From the NCBI RefSeq assembly GCF_001296025.1, contig NZ_LJHV01000004.1:87043-151042 (forward strand): DNA of 64,000 bases. Reading direction: 5' to 3'. The notes under the pieces were generated by a model, which was not told the origin of the DNA, made no database searches, and worked only from the letters and a program-made list of their open reading frames with translations. Position numbers and translations under genes: made by a program. The DNA is from Porphyrobacter sp. AAP60 (GTDB lineage Bacteria > Pseudomonadota > Alphaproteobacteria > Sphingomonadales > Sphingomonadaceae). Shown in pieces: positions 29,242-38,648 of this stretch (position 1 is the first letter of the stretch; the number at the start of each line of letters is the position of its first letter).

Positions 29242-30228
29242 ATGATGCCTCCCGCTTCCAGACCGAAATCTGCTCTGACTGCAGGCTCGCCAATGCGTGT
29301 GCCTGTCAGCGGCGGCCGCGTGCCGGGCCTTAATGATGCGCCGGCGTTCACTCTTTCCGCCCCTCCGCAACTGCGCCTGCCGGTGCTGGTCGCTGTGCCG
29401 CATGCTGGTCGTGCATATCCCCCGGCTGTGCTGGCGCGGATGCGTGACCCTGATCTGGCGCAGTTGCGACTTGAGGATCGCCACGTCGATCGGCTCGGTG
29501 TGGAGATTGCGCGCCAGACCGGGGCGGCTCTGCTGGTCGCCCATGCGCCGCGCGCGCTGCTGGATCTCAACCGCGCCGATGATGATATTGATTGGGATAT
29601 GATCGATGGCGGCCGCCCGGAAGGCACAGCGCCAGCCAGCGCCGGGCAGGGTGGCAACCGCCGCGCGCGCAGCGGGCTTGGGTTGGTGCCGCGCCGCCTG
29701 CCGGGATCAGGAGAAATCTGGCGCGGGCGGCTTGATCCTGACGACCTCGGCGACAGGATCGATGGGATTCACACCGCCTATCACGCCGCGCTGGCGGATA
29801 CGCTGGCCCGGATCCGGGCAGAATGGGGCGCGGCGCTGCTGATCGATTTGCATTCGATGCCGCCGCTGAAACCTGCCGAGGGCGAGGCATTTGCACCGGT
29901 CATCGTGCTTGGTGACCGTTTCGGAGCCGCCTGTCACAATCTTTTGATGGGCCGGGCGCTGACGCATCTCGAAGGGCAGGGGTGCCCGGCGGCGCAGAAT
30001 CGCCCTTATTCAGGCGGATATGTGCTGGACAGACACGGTGTGCCGCATGCGGGTGTGCATGCGATGCAGATTGAAGTGTGCCGCGCGGCCTATCTTGACC
30101 GGCGGCTGGCAGAGCCGGGGCCCGGTCTGGCGGCAATGGCGGCACTGCTAGCAGGGCTTGTGCGCGAATTGGGCGCTGAAGCTGCACTGCTGGGTGGAGG
30201 AGAAAGGCTGCTGCACGCGGCAGAATAG
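29242..30228 (+). CDS. N-formylglutamate amidohydrolase family protein
   Basis: The 328-residue protein has the N-formylglutamate amidohydrolase pattern: VAVPHAGRAYPP (metal-site His), LLVAHAPRALLDLNRADDDIDW, then LLIDLHSMPP and NRPYSGGYVLDRHG. These enzymes complete histidine degradation by releasing formate from formylglutamate. No hut genes lie nearby, so the exact substrate is open. I used ATG 29242; ATG 29293 is an alternative since the first ~17 residues look weakly conserved. It ends opposite the SapC gene terminator. Confidence 0.8.
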   Translation: MMPPASRPKSALTAGSPMRVPVSGGRVPGLNDAPAFTLSAPPQLRLPVLVAVPHAGRAYPPAVLARMRDPDLAQLRLEDRHVDRLGVEIARQTGAALLVAHAPRALLDLNRADDDIDWDMIDGGRPEGTAPASAGQGGNRRARSGLGLVPRRLPGSGEIWRGRLDPDDLGDRIDGIHTAYHAALADTLARIRAEWGAALLIDLHSMPPLKPAEGEAFAPVIVLGDRFGAACHNLLMGRALTHLEGQGCPAAQNRPYSGGYVLDRHGVPHAGVHAMQIEVCRAAYLDRRLAEPGPGLAAMAALLAGLVRELGAEAALLGGGERLLHAAE

Positions 30229-30237
30229 CCGGTAACG

Positions 30238-30271
30238 AAAAACGAGCAGGTGGCGCGTCCCAGCCTGCCCG
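30238..30271 (-). terminator. Rho-independent terminator of the SapC-family gene
   Basis: On the minus strand CGGGCAGG (30271-30264), a loop that itself has TGG/CCA pairing, and CCTGCTCG (30250-30243) form an 8-bp stem with one G-T pair. TTTTT (30242-30238) follows. It lies about 46 nt past the SapC-family stop, next to the convergent amidohydrolase end. Confidence 0.75.
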
Positions 30272-30316
30272 TCTTCAACTTCCTTGCGACGGAGCTTTTT
30301 CGCCCCGTGTGTCCGA

Positions 30317-31111
30317 TTAGTTCAGTGTTGGAGCCGAAGCGCCTTCAGCCGGCATCGGCACACGGCCCTGGGCCAGCTGGCGTTCGAAGATCGTACGCAT
30401 CAGATTAAGCGAGAACAGGTGCGCATAGATCAGCATCAGCATGCCATTCTTGGCGAGGCCATCAAGCGCTTCTGCCGAAAGTTCGCGCAGCTTGTTTTCA
30501 TCGACCATGCGGAAACCGCGGTAGATGAACGGCTTGTCGGGCATGTCGTTGCGGGTGATAGCAATTTCGCCGTCCATCATGATGTCGAGCTTGCCGAGTT
30601 CTTCCATAAACTGCTTGGTGCGCATACCAGCTTCTTCAAAGCGGCGGCAGAAATCCAGCACACCTTGCGTGTACTCGGTCGGCTGACCGGCATCATCGAA
30701 CAGTGCCAGACCATCCTCAGCCTTGCGAACCAGGTTCGCGCTGGGATCGAAGCACAGCGACATGTCTTCGCTGCCCTGCTGAAGCTTCGCGAGGATGAAG
30801 GGATACCGGCGCGCGTAGGCGGGCAAATAGATAGCTTCGTTGATCTTGTTGTCATCGCCCACAAAGGTATTCACGCCTTCGTTCAGGCCGAACAATGCGA
30901 TCGGCAGCGGGGTGTCCCCAGAGGTGAAAACGATCGGGAAATGGCGCTGCGCATCAACGAATTCGTCGGTGGTCAGCGGGATTGCGTGGGTCGCGGCGAG
31001 ATAGGCTGCGCTTTCCAGCGTGCCGGCTTTCCAGTCTGCATGATCGCGGCTGTTGAGCGGCAGAAGGTCGTTGTAGAACAGCGGAAGTTGCGGTTGCGGC
31101 GCGCTGGCCAT
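30317..31111 (-). CDS. SapC-family protein
   Basis: The 264-residue protein has SapC-like sequence: LPLNSRDHADWK near residue 17, FPIVFTSGDTPLPIALFGL, EAIYLPAYARRYPFIL, and late FRMVDENKLRELSAEALDGLAKNGML. SapC-family genes in alphaproteobacteria are often near TonB-dependent transport or tryptophan-halogenase loci, but none is seen here. Role not known; a soluble protein without signal peptide. Its own terminator follows. Confidence 0.85.
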   Translation of the reverse strand: MASAPQPQLPLFYNDLLPLNSRDHADWKAGTLESAAYLAATHAIPLTTDEFVDAQRHFPIVFTSGDTPLPIALFGLNEGVNTFVGDDNKINEAIYLPAYARRYPFILAKLQQGSEDMSLCFDPSANLVRKAEDGLALFDDAGQPTEYTQGVLDFCRRFEEAGMRTKQFMEELGKLDIMMDGEIAITRNDMPDKPFIYRGFRMVDENKLRELSAEALDGLAKNGMLMLIYAHLFSLNLMRTIFERQLAQGRVPMPAEGASAPTLN

Positions 31112-31223
31112 GACGTCGTCTCCGGAAAAAAGCGGTGGTCGATGATCCCCTCAGCGGAAATGGAACGCCCCGCCGAAAGCGCGGCCCTTAAGCGTTTGCG
31201 CCGAGCCGCGCAAGCTGCGAGGA

Positions 31224-32693
31224 TCACACGGCTGGGGGAGAGTGAAGCAGTTTCCCGGGATTGAGCAGATTGTCGGGATCGAGCGCAGCCTTGATGCGCC
31301 GCATCACTGCCAGCGCTGCCGGATCGTGCAGGCGGGCAAGGTCGTCCACCTTCATCTGTCCGATGCCGTGTTCGGCACTGATCGATCCGCCCCATTGGGT
31401 GACAAGATCATAGACCCGCGCCGAAACGGCCTTGCCCTCGGTTTTCTCCCACACTCCGCGCACTGCACCTTCGGGCGCCATGACATGGAAGTGCACATTG
31501 CCATCGCCCAGATGCCCGAAAGCCAGAGCCCGTGTACCGGGAAAGGCGGTCTCGAGCGCGGGCGCGGCGGCGAGGATGAATTCTGGCATTTTCTCGACAG
31601 GCACGGAAATGTCGTGTTGCATCGCCGGGCCTAATGCGCGTTCGGCAGCAGAGATCCCGTCGCGCAAGGCCCAGAAATCCTCTGCCTGTGTTTCGTTGGC
31701 GGCGATCACGGCATCGGTGATCAGCCCTTCCTCGAGCGCGGTTCCCAGTGCCGTTTCGAGCGCCTCCCGCACCGTCGCACTATCGCGGACGGGTGACACG
31801 CATTCGATCAGCGCATTCCACGCATGGCTTTCAGCCAAGGGTGCGCGTGCCGTCGGCTGGTGCGCAAGCACCGATGCAAGGCAATGAGCCGGGACAACTT
31901 CGAAACCTTCCAGCGCATCGCCAAGTGTGCGTTCCGTCTGCCGCAGCAGGGTGCGCGCCTCGATGATGCCGTCCAGCCCAACCCAGGCGGTGGCGCGGCC
32001 CACTGCGGCAGGCAGCAGCCGCAACGTGGCAGCAGTTACGATGCCTAACGTTCCTTCGGACCCGATCATCAACTGCTTGAGATCAAACCCGCGATTGTCC
32101 TTCTTGAGCGGGGTGAGTGTATCGAGCACTGTGCCATCAGCCAGCACCGCCTCCAGCCCCAGTACCTGAGCACGCATGGTGCCATGACGCAGAACCTGTG
32201 TGCCGCCGGCATTGGTGGCGATCAGTCCGCCGATCGTAGCTGAACCTTTACCGCCAAGCGTGAGCGGAAAGCGCATCCCCTCAGTCTCGGCCGCATCGTG
32301 AAGGTTTTGCAGGATCAGCCCCGCTTCGCACACCACCTGTCCCGCTTGCGGATCAATCGCACGAATTGCATTCATCCGTCGCAACGACAGCAGCAGCGCG
32401 GTGCCTGTTGCATCCGGGGTCGCGCCGCCGGCCATGCCGCTGTTGCCTCCTTGCGGAACAATCGGCACCCGATGCGCAGCGCACAGCCGAATCAGAGCGG
32501 CCACTTCTGCGGTGGAAGCGGGCGAGGCCATTGCCACAGCCTTGCCAGTGTATCGTCCCCGCCAATCGGTCAGCCACACGTCCATGCTTTCGGGGTCAGT
32601 GGTTATCCCGCGCGGCCCAAGCAGCGTTGAAACTTCTGCGAGAAAGGCCGAACAATCGCGGTCGGGCGGGGGTGGCTGTCTGGTCTTTTGCAT
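31224..32693 (-). CDS. FAD-linked oxidoreductase (GlcD / D-2-hydroxyglutarate dehydrogenase type)
   Basis: The 489-residue protein has an FAD-binding PCMH domain with VPQGGNSGMAGGATPDATG and LGGKGSATIGGLIATNAGGTQVLRHGTMR. A C-terminal FAD-oxidase domain follows, with FGHLGDGNVHFHVMAPEG, GGSISAEHGIGQMK and LDPDNLLNPGK. Such enzymes oxidise 2-hydroxy acids (glycolate, D-lactate, D-2-hydroxyglutarate) and pass electrons to quinone or cytochrome. The substrate is not settled. It is divergent from the exported protein gene at 32868, with a 174-nt gap. Confidence 0.85.
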   Translation of the reverse strand: MQKTRQPPPPDRDCSAFLAEVSTLLGPRGITTDPESMDVWLTDWRGRYTGKAVAMASPASTAEVAALIRLCAAHRVPIVPQGGNSGMAGGATPDATGTALLLSLRRMNAIRAIDPQAGQVVCEAGLILQNLHDAAETEGMRFPLTLGGKGSATIGGLIATNAGGTQVLRHGTMRAQVLGLEAVLADGTVLDTLTPLKKDNRGFDLKQLMIGSEGTLGIVTAATLRLLPAAVGRATAWVGLDGIIEARTLLRQTERTLGDALEGFEVVPAHCLASVLAHQPTARAPLAESHAWNALIECVSPVRDSATVREALETALGTALEEGLITDAVIAANETQAEDFWALRDGISAAERALGPAMQHDISVPVEKMPEFILAAAPALETAFPGTRALAFGHLGDGNVHFHVMAPEGAVRGVWEKTEGKAVSARVYDLVTQWGGSISAEHGIGQMKVDDLARLHDPAALAVMRRIKAALDPDNLLNPGKLLHSPPAV

Positions 32694-32867
32694 TGTGTCC
32701 TCTATGCCACAGTTGCGTGGCTTTGTGCCACCGATTTCACGCAGGCCTGTATCCCAGTTAAGCCTCGGTTCAATTGATCGGGCTAAGGCGAAGCGTGGTT
32801 ATGCCCCGTTAAGGCGCTGCTTTGGTGCAGTTGCATCATTGCCCTGTTAGGAGACAGTTCCAGCACC

Positions 32868-33434
32868 ATGCACAGCCTGGTCGCCTTTGCGGCGCCGATG
32901 GCGCTGATGCTGCCGATCGTGGCGGAAGGCAATGTGGCGGAACTTGATGTCGCGCCTGCTCCTTCCGCCCGGCAATGCGAGGCCGCTTCTGCGCAGAATC
33001 CGGCACTGCCCATGAACCCGCTGTCTGCTCTGCGCAGCGGTGATACCATGCGCCAAATCCGCATCGAGCAGCGCGTGGTTGTGCGCATTGCACCGCAGCC
33101 ACCGGCAGCCCGGCAGAGCTTGTTTGCCGAATTGCCGCAGCGTGCGGTTTCCTCGCGGTTCGAGGAGCGCAAAAAGGAAAAGTGCGTGGCCCTTGACGGG
33201 ATCGCAGGTGTGCAGACCGGCAGCGGAAATCGGCTTGTCCTGTTTCTCCGGGATCAGCGAATGATTTCGCTCAATCTCGAAAAAGCTTGCCGCGCCCGTG
33301 ACTTCTACTCTGGATTTTATGTCGAGAAGAGCAAGGACGGCCGCCTTTGCGTTGATCGCGACAAGCTTCAATCACGCACCGGCGCCCGTTGCGAAGTCGA
33401 TACAATGCGCCAATTGGTCGAAGTGCGCGATTGA
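32868..33434 (+). CDS. Hypothetical exported protein
   Basis: The 188-residue protein starts MHSLVAFAAPMALMLPIVAEG, a signal-peptide-like segment, followed by a Pro/Ala-rich stretch. The folded part has four cysteines in the pattern C (KEKCVALDGIAG), C (EKACRARDFYSG), C (DGRLCVDRDK), C (GARCEVDTM). It contains FLRDQRMISLNLEKACRARDFYSG. I do not recognise the family; similar proteins seem to occur in Erythrobacter-like genomes. No ribosome site stands out, so the start is uncertain. Confidence 0.65.
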   Translation: MHSLVAFAAPMALMLPIVAEGNVAELDVAPAPSARQCEAASAQNPALPMNPLSALRSGDTMRQIRIEQRVVVRIAPQPPAARQSLFAELPQRAVSSRFEERKKEKCVALDGIAGVQTGSGNRLVLFLRDQRMISLNLEKACRARDFYSGFYVEKSKDGRLCVDRDKLQSRTGARCEVDTMRQLVEVRD

Positions 33435-33587
33435 TTTGTTTGCGCTATCGGGTGCAGGCCCGCGCGTTTCCTTGACTTTTGCCACTATTTAGGGGATGGG
33501 CGCTGCGGCCTGATGCTGCGCGATGCGCCCGCAGGCCGGCAATCCCGGCAGCAACCCTGCCCGCTATTCTCGGACACCACACACCGC

Positions 33588-35066
33588 ATGACTTTCGCCG
33601 ATCTCGGCCTTTCGCCCGAATTGCTCAAAGCCGTCGAAGACGCGGGCTACACCACGCCGACTGCGATCCAGGCGCAAGCCATCCCGACTGTGCTGATGAT
33701 GCGCGACCTGATCGGCATTGCCCAGACCGGCACCGGCAAGACAGCAAGCTTCGTGCTCCCCATGATCGACGTGATGGCTTCAGGCCGCAGACGGGCGCTG
33801 ATGCCGCGTTCACTGATCCTCGAACCGACGCGCGAACTCGCAGCCCAGGTGGCCGAGAATTTCGAGAAATACGGCAAGAACCACGATCTCAAGATGGCGC
33901 TGCTCATCGGCGGCGTTCAGATGGGTGACCAGTTGAAGGCGCTGTCTGACGGGGTCGACGTGCTGATTGCCACGCCGGGCCGGTTGATGGACCTTTTCGA
34001 ACGCGGCAAGATCATGCTCAACGGCTGCGAACTGCTGGTGATCGACGAGGCTGACCGGATGCTCGATATGGGGTTCATTCCCGATATCGAATTTATCTGT
34101 TCCAAGCTGCCCGAAACCCGCCAGACCATGCTGTTTTCGGCCACCATGCCGGCGCCGATCGAAAAGCTGGCGAAGAAGTTCCTCAACAATCCGAAGCGGA
34201 TCGAAACCACGCGCGCCGCGACCACTAATGCCGATATCACCGCCTTCAAGGTGCCGGTGAAGTCGCGGTCGAAGAAGGACACGCTGCGCTGGTTCCTTGA
34301 GAACGATCTGGTGGAAACCGCGATCATCTTTGCCAACCGCAAGACGACGGTGCGCGAGTTGAACCAGAGCCTGACCCGCTTCGGCTTCCGGTCGTCGGAA
34401 ATACACGGCGACATGGACCAGTCGAGCCGGATCAAGGAACTTGATCGGTTCAAGGCGGGCGAGGTCAACATCCTCGTCGCATCTGACGTTGCGGCACGCG
34501 GGCTGGATATCAAGGGCGTGAGCCACGTGTTCAATTACGACACGCCGTGGCATCCTGACGATTACGTCCACCGCATTGGCCGCACCGGCCGCGCGGGGGC
34601 GAAGGGCCGGGCATTCACCTTTGTATCCGAAGAAGATGCCGAGGCGATCAGCAATGTCGAAAAGCTGACCGGAAGCGCGATCAAGGTGTTCGGCAAGGAA
34701 GACGTGCGCGTCGATCTGACCGAAGTGATGGCCAAAACTGAAGCAGCCAAGGCAGAGGCGCCGGCAGAAGAAGCGCGCGAGGAACGCGCCGAACGCAAAC
34801 CCCGCCGTGCCCGCTCAGAGCGCGCCCCACGTGAAAAGCCTGCGGACGTGACACAGTCTAGTGAAGTGGCATCGCCCGAAGAGCGTGCACAGAAACCGGA
34901 ACGTGCCGAACGCCCGCGCCGTGACAAGGCCGGCCAGCGCACCGACCGTGTCGCTGTAAGCGACGAACGCAAACCGCGCCGCCGGTTCTCCGAGGATGAT
35001 GAACCCGTCCCCGCTGGCGAATGGAACGGCCCGCGTCCGGACTTTCTTGATGTGGGTTTTGGGTAA
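33588..35066 (+). CDS. DEAD-box ATP-dependent RNA helicase
   Basis: The 492-residue protein has a Q motif (GYTTPTAIQAQAIP), motif I AQTGTGKT, PTRELAAQV, TPGRLMD, DEAD in VIDEADRMLDMGF and SAT, plus the second RecA-like domain with VASDVAARGLDIKGV and HRIGRTGRAG. The C-terminal about 110 residues are a charged low-complexity tail (AREERAERKPRRARSERAP), typical for RhlE/RhlB-like helicases that bind RNA. It is likely to act in ribosome assembly or mRNA decay. The start at 33588 avoids a low-complexity upstream extension. Confidence 0.93.
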   Translation: MTFADLGLSPELLKAVEDAGYTTPTAIQAQAIPTVLMMRDLIGIAQTGTGKTASFVLPMIDVMASGRRRALMPRSLILEPTRELAAQVAENFEKYGKNHDLKMALLIGGVQMGDQLKALSDGVDVLIATPGRLMDLFERGKIMLNGCELLVIDEADRMLDMGFIPDIEFICSKLPETRQTMLFSATMPAPIEKLAKKFLNNPKRIETTRAATTNADITAFKVPVKSRSKKDTLRWFLENDLVETAIIFANRKTTVRELNQSLTRFGFRSSEIHGDMDQSSRIKELDRFKAGEVNILVASDVAARGLDIKGVSHVFNYDTPWHPDDYVHRIGRTGRAGAKGRAFTFVSEEDAEAISNVEKLTGSAIKVFGKEDVRVDLTEVMAKTEAAKAEAPAEEAREERAERKPRRARSERAPREKPADVTQSSEVASPEERAQKPERAERPRRDKAGQRTDRVAVSDERKPRRRFSEDDEPVPAGEWNGPRPDFLDVGFG

Positions 35067-35069
35067 GCT

Positions 35070-35987
35070 CTATTTTTCTGGCGGAAACGCCGGGGGTGAG
35101 GCGCTGATCGGGCCGAGCCAGAAGGTGCCGTCGAACCGGCGCGCCAGCTGCGGCTCGGCAAGGTTCCCGACTGTGATATGCGGCGCGCGGTCGCTTGATC
35201 CTTCTGCGCCCGCCCGCGAGGCGGCGCAGGTGATCATGTCGTCCGTCACCTCCTGCCCCGGTGCGAGCTTGGTTCCGGGGGCGAGCTGACAGCTCCAATT
35301 TTCCCCGCCCGCATGCCGCATCCCGAGACTGAGCACCGAGCCATAGCTACGCAGCCGCACCGCCATCGGATCGAAATCCGGCCCGCCGATGCTGAGCGGC
35401 GCGATTTCGGCGTGGAGGTTGCCGACCAGCACGATCACCCGGTCATAGTCCTTGAGCGCAGCAGCTTCGGCGATGTTCTCGGCCTGTGCCGCCTCGTGCG
35501 GGCCTTGCGCAGGGAGATCGTTAAAGCGGGCGCGCTGGGCATCGTCGCGCGCGCCGTTGAAAGCGACGATGTCGATCGCCGCGCCCTGATCCTTCAATGC
35601 ATGAGCACCCGTCACAAGCGCCAGCATCGCCTTGCTCGCCACACCGTCATCGCGCCCGCGCCAGCCGAGATCGGGCAGCGCGGCGCGGAACGCATCGTGC
35701 GGCAAGGCCCATGCCTCCTGCCACGCCGCATTTTGCCATGAGGAATGCTCGACAGCGAGTAGCATGCGCTGCTCCCGTTTCGCTTCGGCGCAGATCAGAC
35801 TTTGAACAAGCGCTGGAGCCTCGCGGGTTCCATGCAACTCGCCGAAAACCACGAAATCGGGATCGCGTGCGACGACCTCGTCCCAGCCTGCCGGCGCGGT
35901 GCAGGCTGCATCATCGGCGGGCATGCCGCCCTGTGCGGCGAGCGCGGCGGGCAAATACAGGGCAAAGGCGACCAGTAGCGATTTCAT
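35070..35987 (-). CDS. Exported ChaN/Tiki-like (haem-iron uptake type) domain protein
   Basis: The 305-residue protein has a signal peptide (MKSLLVAFALYLPAALAAQ). A domain with FVVFGELHGTREAPALVQSL near residue 44 and VIVLVGNLHAEIAP near 198 resembles the ChaN/EreA/TraB-type fold that binds metal or haem through His-Glu patterns. Four cysteines occur in the mature part, including CQLAPG and MITCAAS. Function is inferred only from this motif; a conserved hypothetical protein is the fallback. The ATG at 35987 is preferred to 36002 because it gives a clean signal peptide. Confidence 0.55.
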   Translation of the reverse strand: MKSLLVAFALYLPAALAAQGGMPADDAACTAPAGWDEVVARDPDFVVFGELHGTREAPALVQSLICAEAKREQRMLLAVEHSSWQNAAWQEAWALPHDAFRAALPDLGWRGRDDGVASKAMLALVTGAHALKDQGAAIDIVAFNGARDDAQRARFNDLPAQGPHEAAQAENIAEAAALKDYDRVIVLVGNLHAEIAPLSIGGPDFDPMAVRLRSYGSVLSLGMRHAGGENWSCQLAPGTKLAPGQEVTDDMITCAASRAGAEGSSDRAPHITVGNLAEPQLARRFDGTFWLGPISASPPAFPPEK

Positions 35988-36066
35988 GATTGAGGCTCCC
36001 ATCAGTGAGGGCTGCGGCCAGCCTAACAGACCTCGAATTCATTGAATAGGCTTTGATATCAGTAAC

Positions 36067-38373
36067 CTACCCCACCACGGTCACAAAACTATCCAGTACC
36101 CGCTTCTCGCCCGCGTCTTCGAACAGGATGGTGAGCTTGTTACCCTCCTGATCGATCACGCAGCCGGTGCCGAATTTGTCATGGCTCACCATCGCGCCAA
36201 TCGCGATGTCGCTGCGGGCAGGCGCGGCGAAGCTGGCGGCTGACCGGGTGTTTTCGCGCACCCGCGCAGGCTTGGTGTCGTAGCCTGAGGTCAACGCCCG
36301 TTGCCAACCGGGGCCGCGAGTCTGGGCGCGGTCGGGGCGGTCGCGCGCGACATGGGCGAAGGGGTCTTCCTGCTCGCTCCAGTTGGCGCGCCACAGCGAT
36401 GCGCCGCCGGTGAGGGTGGTTTCCTGATCGATATGCTCTTCCGGCAGATCTTCAATGAAGCGTGAGGGGATGGAGCTCGTCCACTGACCATAGATGCGGC
36501 GGTTGGCAGCGTGCAGGATCACGCAGCGCCGCCGTGCGCGGGTGATCGCGACATAGGCGAGGCGGCGTTCTTCTTCGAGGCTGGCGAGCCCGCCTTCGTC
36601 GATTGCGCGCTGACTGGGGAACACGCCTTCTTCCCAGCCGACACAGAAGACGTTGTCGAATTCCAGCCCCTTGGCGGCATGGATGGTCATGATTGTGACA
36701 GTCTCGCCTTCATCGGCGCGTTCATTGTCCATGACCAGGCTGACATGTTCGAGGAAATCGCCCAGCGTTTCGTATTCTTCCATTGCGCGAGCGAGTTCGG
36801 ACAGGTTTTCGGCACGGCCCGCGCTTTCCGGAGTGCGATCCGCGGCCAGCATGGCATTGTAACCCGATTCCTCCAGCACCAACCGCAGCAGATCGGAGGG
36901 CGACATCGTCTCGGCCTCGGCGCGCCAGTGCAGGAACTGACGCATCAAACCGCCGATGGTGATGGCGCTGCGCTTGGGCAATTCATCGCTGTCGGCCAGT
37001 TGCAGCGCAGCTGCAGCCAGCGGCAGGCCTGTGCGGCGCGCGTGGCTGTGCATCGCTTCCAGCGCCTTTGCGCCGAGCCCGCGTTTGGGCTGGTTGTGAA
37101 TGCGTTCAAATGCCAGATCGTCTTGTGGCTGAGCAATCAGGCGCAGGTATGCCAGTGCATCTCGGATTTCGGCGCGCTCGTAAAACCGGAAACCGCCGAT
37201 GATGCGGTAATTCACGCCGATCTGGATGAAGCGGTCTTCGAATTCGCGGGTCTGATATTGGGCGCGCACCAGGATCGCGATCTGGCCGAGGGATGCCCCT
37301 TCGCGCTCCAGCCGCTCGATTTCCTCGCCCACCCGGCGCGCCTCTTCGGGGGCGTCCCAAACGCCGATGACCTTGACCTTGTCGCCGCCGTTCACCTCGG
37401 TCCACAGGGTCTTGTCATGGCGCTGGCTGTTGGCGCGGATCAGGCCCGCGGCTGCGCCAAGGATGTGCGGGGTGGAGCGGTAATTCTGTTCCAGCCGGAT
37501 CACCTCCGCACCCGGAAAATCTTTCTCGAACCGCAGGATATTGGCGACCTCCGCCCCGCGCCACGAATAGATCGACTGGTCATCATCGCCGACGACACAG
37601 ATGTTCTTGTGCTCCTGTGCCAGCAGTCGCAACCACAGATACTGGACTGCGTTCGTGTCCTGATATTCGTCCACCATGATATAGCGGAAGCGGCGCTGAT
37701 AATCGGTCAGGATGTCGTGATGGGTGCGCAGGATGTTCAGCATATGCAGCATCAGGTCGCCGAAATCGCAGGCGTTCAATTCCTTCAGCCGCGCCTGATA
37801 CCGTGCATAAAGCGCTGCGCCCTTGCCGTTGGCATAGGCTTCGTTCTCGACCGCATCGAGATCTGCCGGGTTCAGCCCTCGGTTCTTCCAGCGATCAATC
37901 AATCCGGCGAGCTGGCGTGCTGGCCAGCGCTTCTCGTCAAGATCGGCCTGGGTGATCAGCTGTTTCAGCAGGCGCAACTGATCGTCGGTGTCGATGATCG
38001 TGTAATTGCTTTGCAGGCCCACCAGTTCGGCATGGCGGCGCAGCATCTTGGCGCAGATTGAATGGAACGTGCCAAGCCACGGGATCCCTTCGGCGCCCGG
38101 GCCAAGATGGTGCGCCACGCGCTCACGCATCTCGCGTGCGGCCTTGTTGGTGAATGTTACGCACAGGATCTGCGAGGGGTAGGCGCGCCGGGTCGCCACC
38201 AGATGGGCAAGGCGAGCAGTAAGGGCAGCCGTCTTGCCCGTCCCAGCCCCTGCCAGCATCAGCACCGGCCCTTCGGTCGCAAGCACGGCAGCGCGCTGCG
38301 GCGGGTTCAACCGCGCAGCATAGGCGGGGACATTGTCTTGCGCAGACGTGGGGGAGGGCAGATTGATACTCAT
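36067..38373 (-). CDS. uvrD: ATP-dependent DNA helicase UvrD/PcrA
   Basis: The 768-residue superfamily 1 helicase has Walker A AGAGTGKTA at 41-49, CVTFTNKAAREM, MVDEYQDTNAVQY, VVGDDDQSIYSWRGA, IRLEQNYRS, TIHAAKGLEF and VAITRARRRC. It ends with the small Tudor-like domain (GAMVSHDKFGTGCVID...), used by UvrD/PcrA to contact RNA polymerase. It unwinds DNA in nucleotide-excision and mismatch repair. The ATG at 38373 gives a start without an unusual basic extension. An SOS box lies 11 nt upstream. Confidence 0.95.
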   Translation of the reverse strand: MSINLPSPTSAQDNVPAYAARLNPPQRAAVLATEGPVLMLAGAGTGKTAALTARLAHLVATRRAYPSQILCVTFTNKAAREMRERVAHHLGPGAEGIPWLGTFHSICAKMLRRHAELVGLQSNYTIIDTDDQLRLLKQLITQADLDEKRWPARQLAGLIDRWKNRGLNPADLDAVENEAYANGKGAALYARYQARLKELNACDFGDLMLHMLNILRTHHDILTDYQRRFRYIMVDEYQDTNAVQYLWLRLLAQEHKNICVVGDDDQSIYSWRGAEVANILRFEKDFPGAEVIRLEQNYRSTPHILGAAAGLIRANSQRHDKTLWTEVNGGDKVKVIGVWDAPEEARRVGEEIERLEREGASLGQIAILVRAQYQTREFEDRFIQIGVNYRIIGGFRFYERAEIRDALAYLRLIAQPQDDLAFERIHNQPKRGLGAKALEAMHSHARRTGLPLAAAALQLADSDELPKRSAITIGGLMRQFLHWRAEAETMSPSDLLRLVLEESGYNAMLAADRTPESAGRAENLSELARAMEEYETLGDFLEHVSLVMDNERADEGETVTIMTIHAAKGLEFDNVFCVGWEEGVFPSQRAIDEGGLASLEEERRLAYVAITRARRRCVILHAANRRIYGQWTSSIPSRFIEDLPEEHIDQETTLTGGASLWRANWSEQEDPFAHVARDRPDRAQTRGPGWQRALTSGYDTKPARVRENTRSAASFAAPARSDIAIGAMVSHDKFGTGCVIDQEGNKLTILFEDAGEKRVLDSFVTVVG

Positions 38374-38383
38374 GATGTCATGC

Positions 38384-38398
38384 GAACAGGTAGGGAAC
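38384..38398 (-). promoter_or_regulatory. SOS box (LexA operator) of uvrD
   Basis: On the minus strand this is GTTC-CCTACCT-GTTC, the alphaproteobacterial LexA operator, with a spacer that differs from that of recA in one base. It lies 10 nt upstream of the uvrD start. The rest of the 275-nt gap (38374-38648) to the next gene shows no gene and no repeat that I can see. Confidence 0.85.
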
Positions 38399-38648
38399 AA
38401 TGGTGCCGCGGGCAAGCGCACAAGGCAGCGATGTCGCACAAGTCAGGGAATGTATTTTCGCCCTGCCGCTTTTCAGCCACAATTCGCGCCCGGCTGTTTC
38501 CGCGACGGGTTACCCGGACACCCGCTTGCATTGCTTCGGTTCGATTGTGCGCCATATTCGAGTGGTCCGGCCAGCAGGGGACTGAGCGGCTGGCCAAGAA
38601 TACGCGTTCGTTTGTGCTTGGGATAACCTGGAAAATTGGAGACACCCC

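Noticed and set aside
29202..29250. A consensus -35 TTGACA just before the N-formylglutamate amidohydrolase gene.
   Set aside because: No -10-like hexamer at 16-18 nt was seen, so a promoter call would be a guess.
36511..38061. A 516-codon plus-strand frame opposite uvrD.
   Set aside because: It is antisense to a complete helicase gene with all motifs and shows no protein family pattern.
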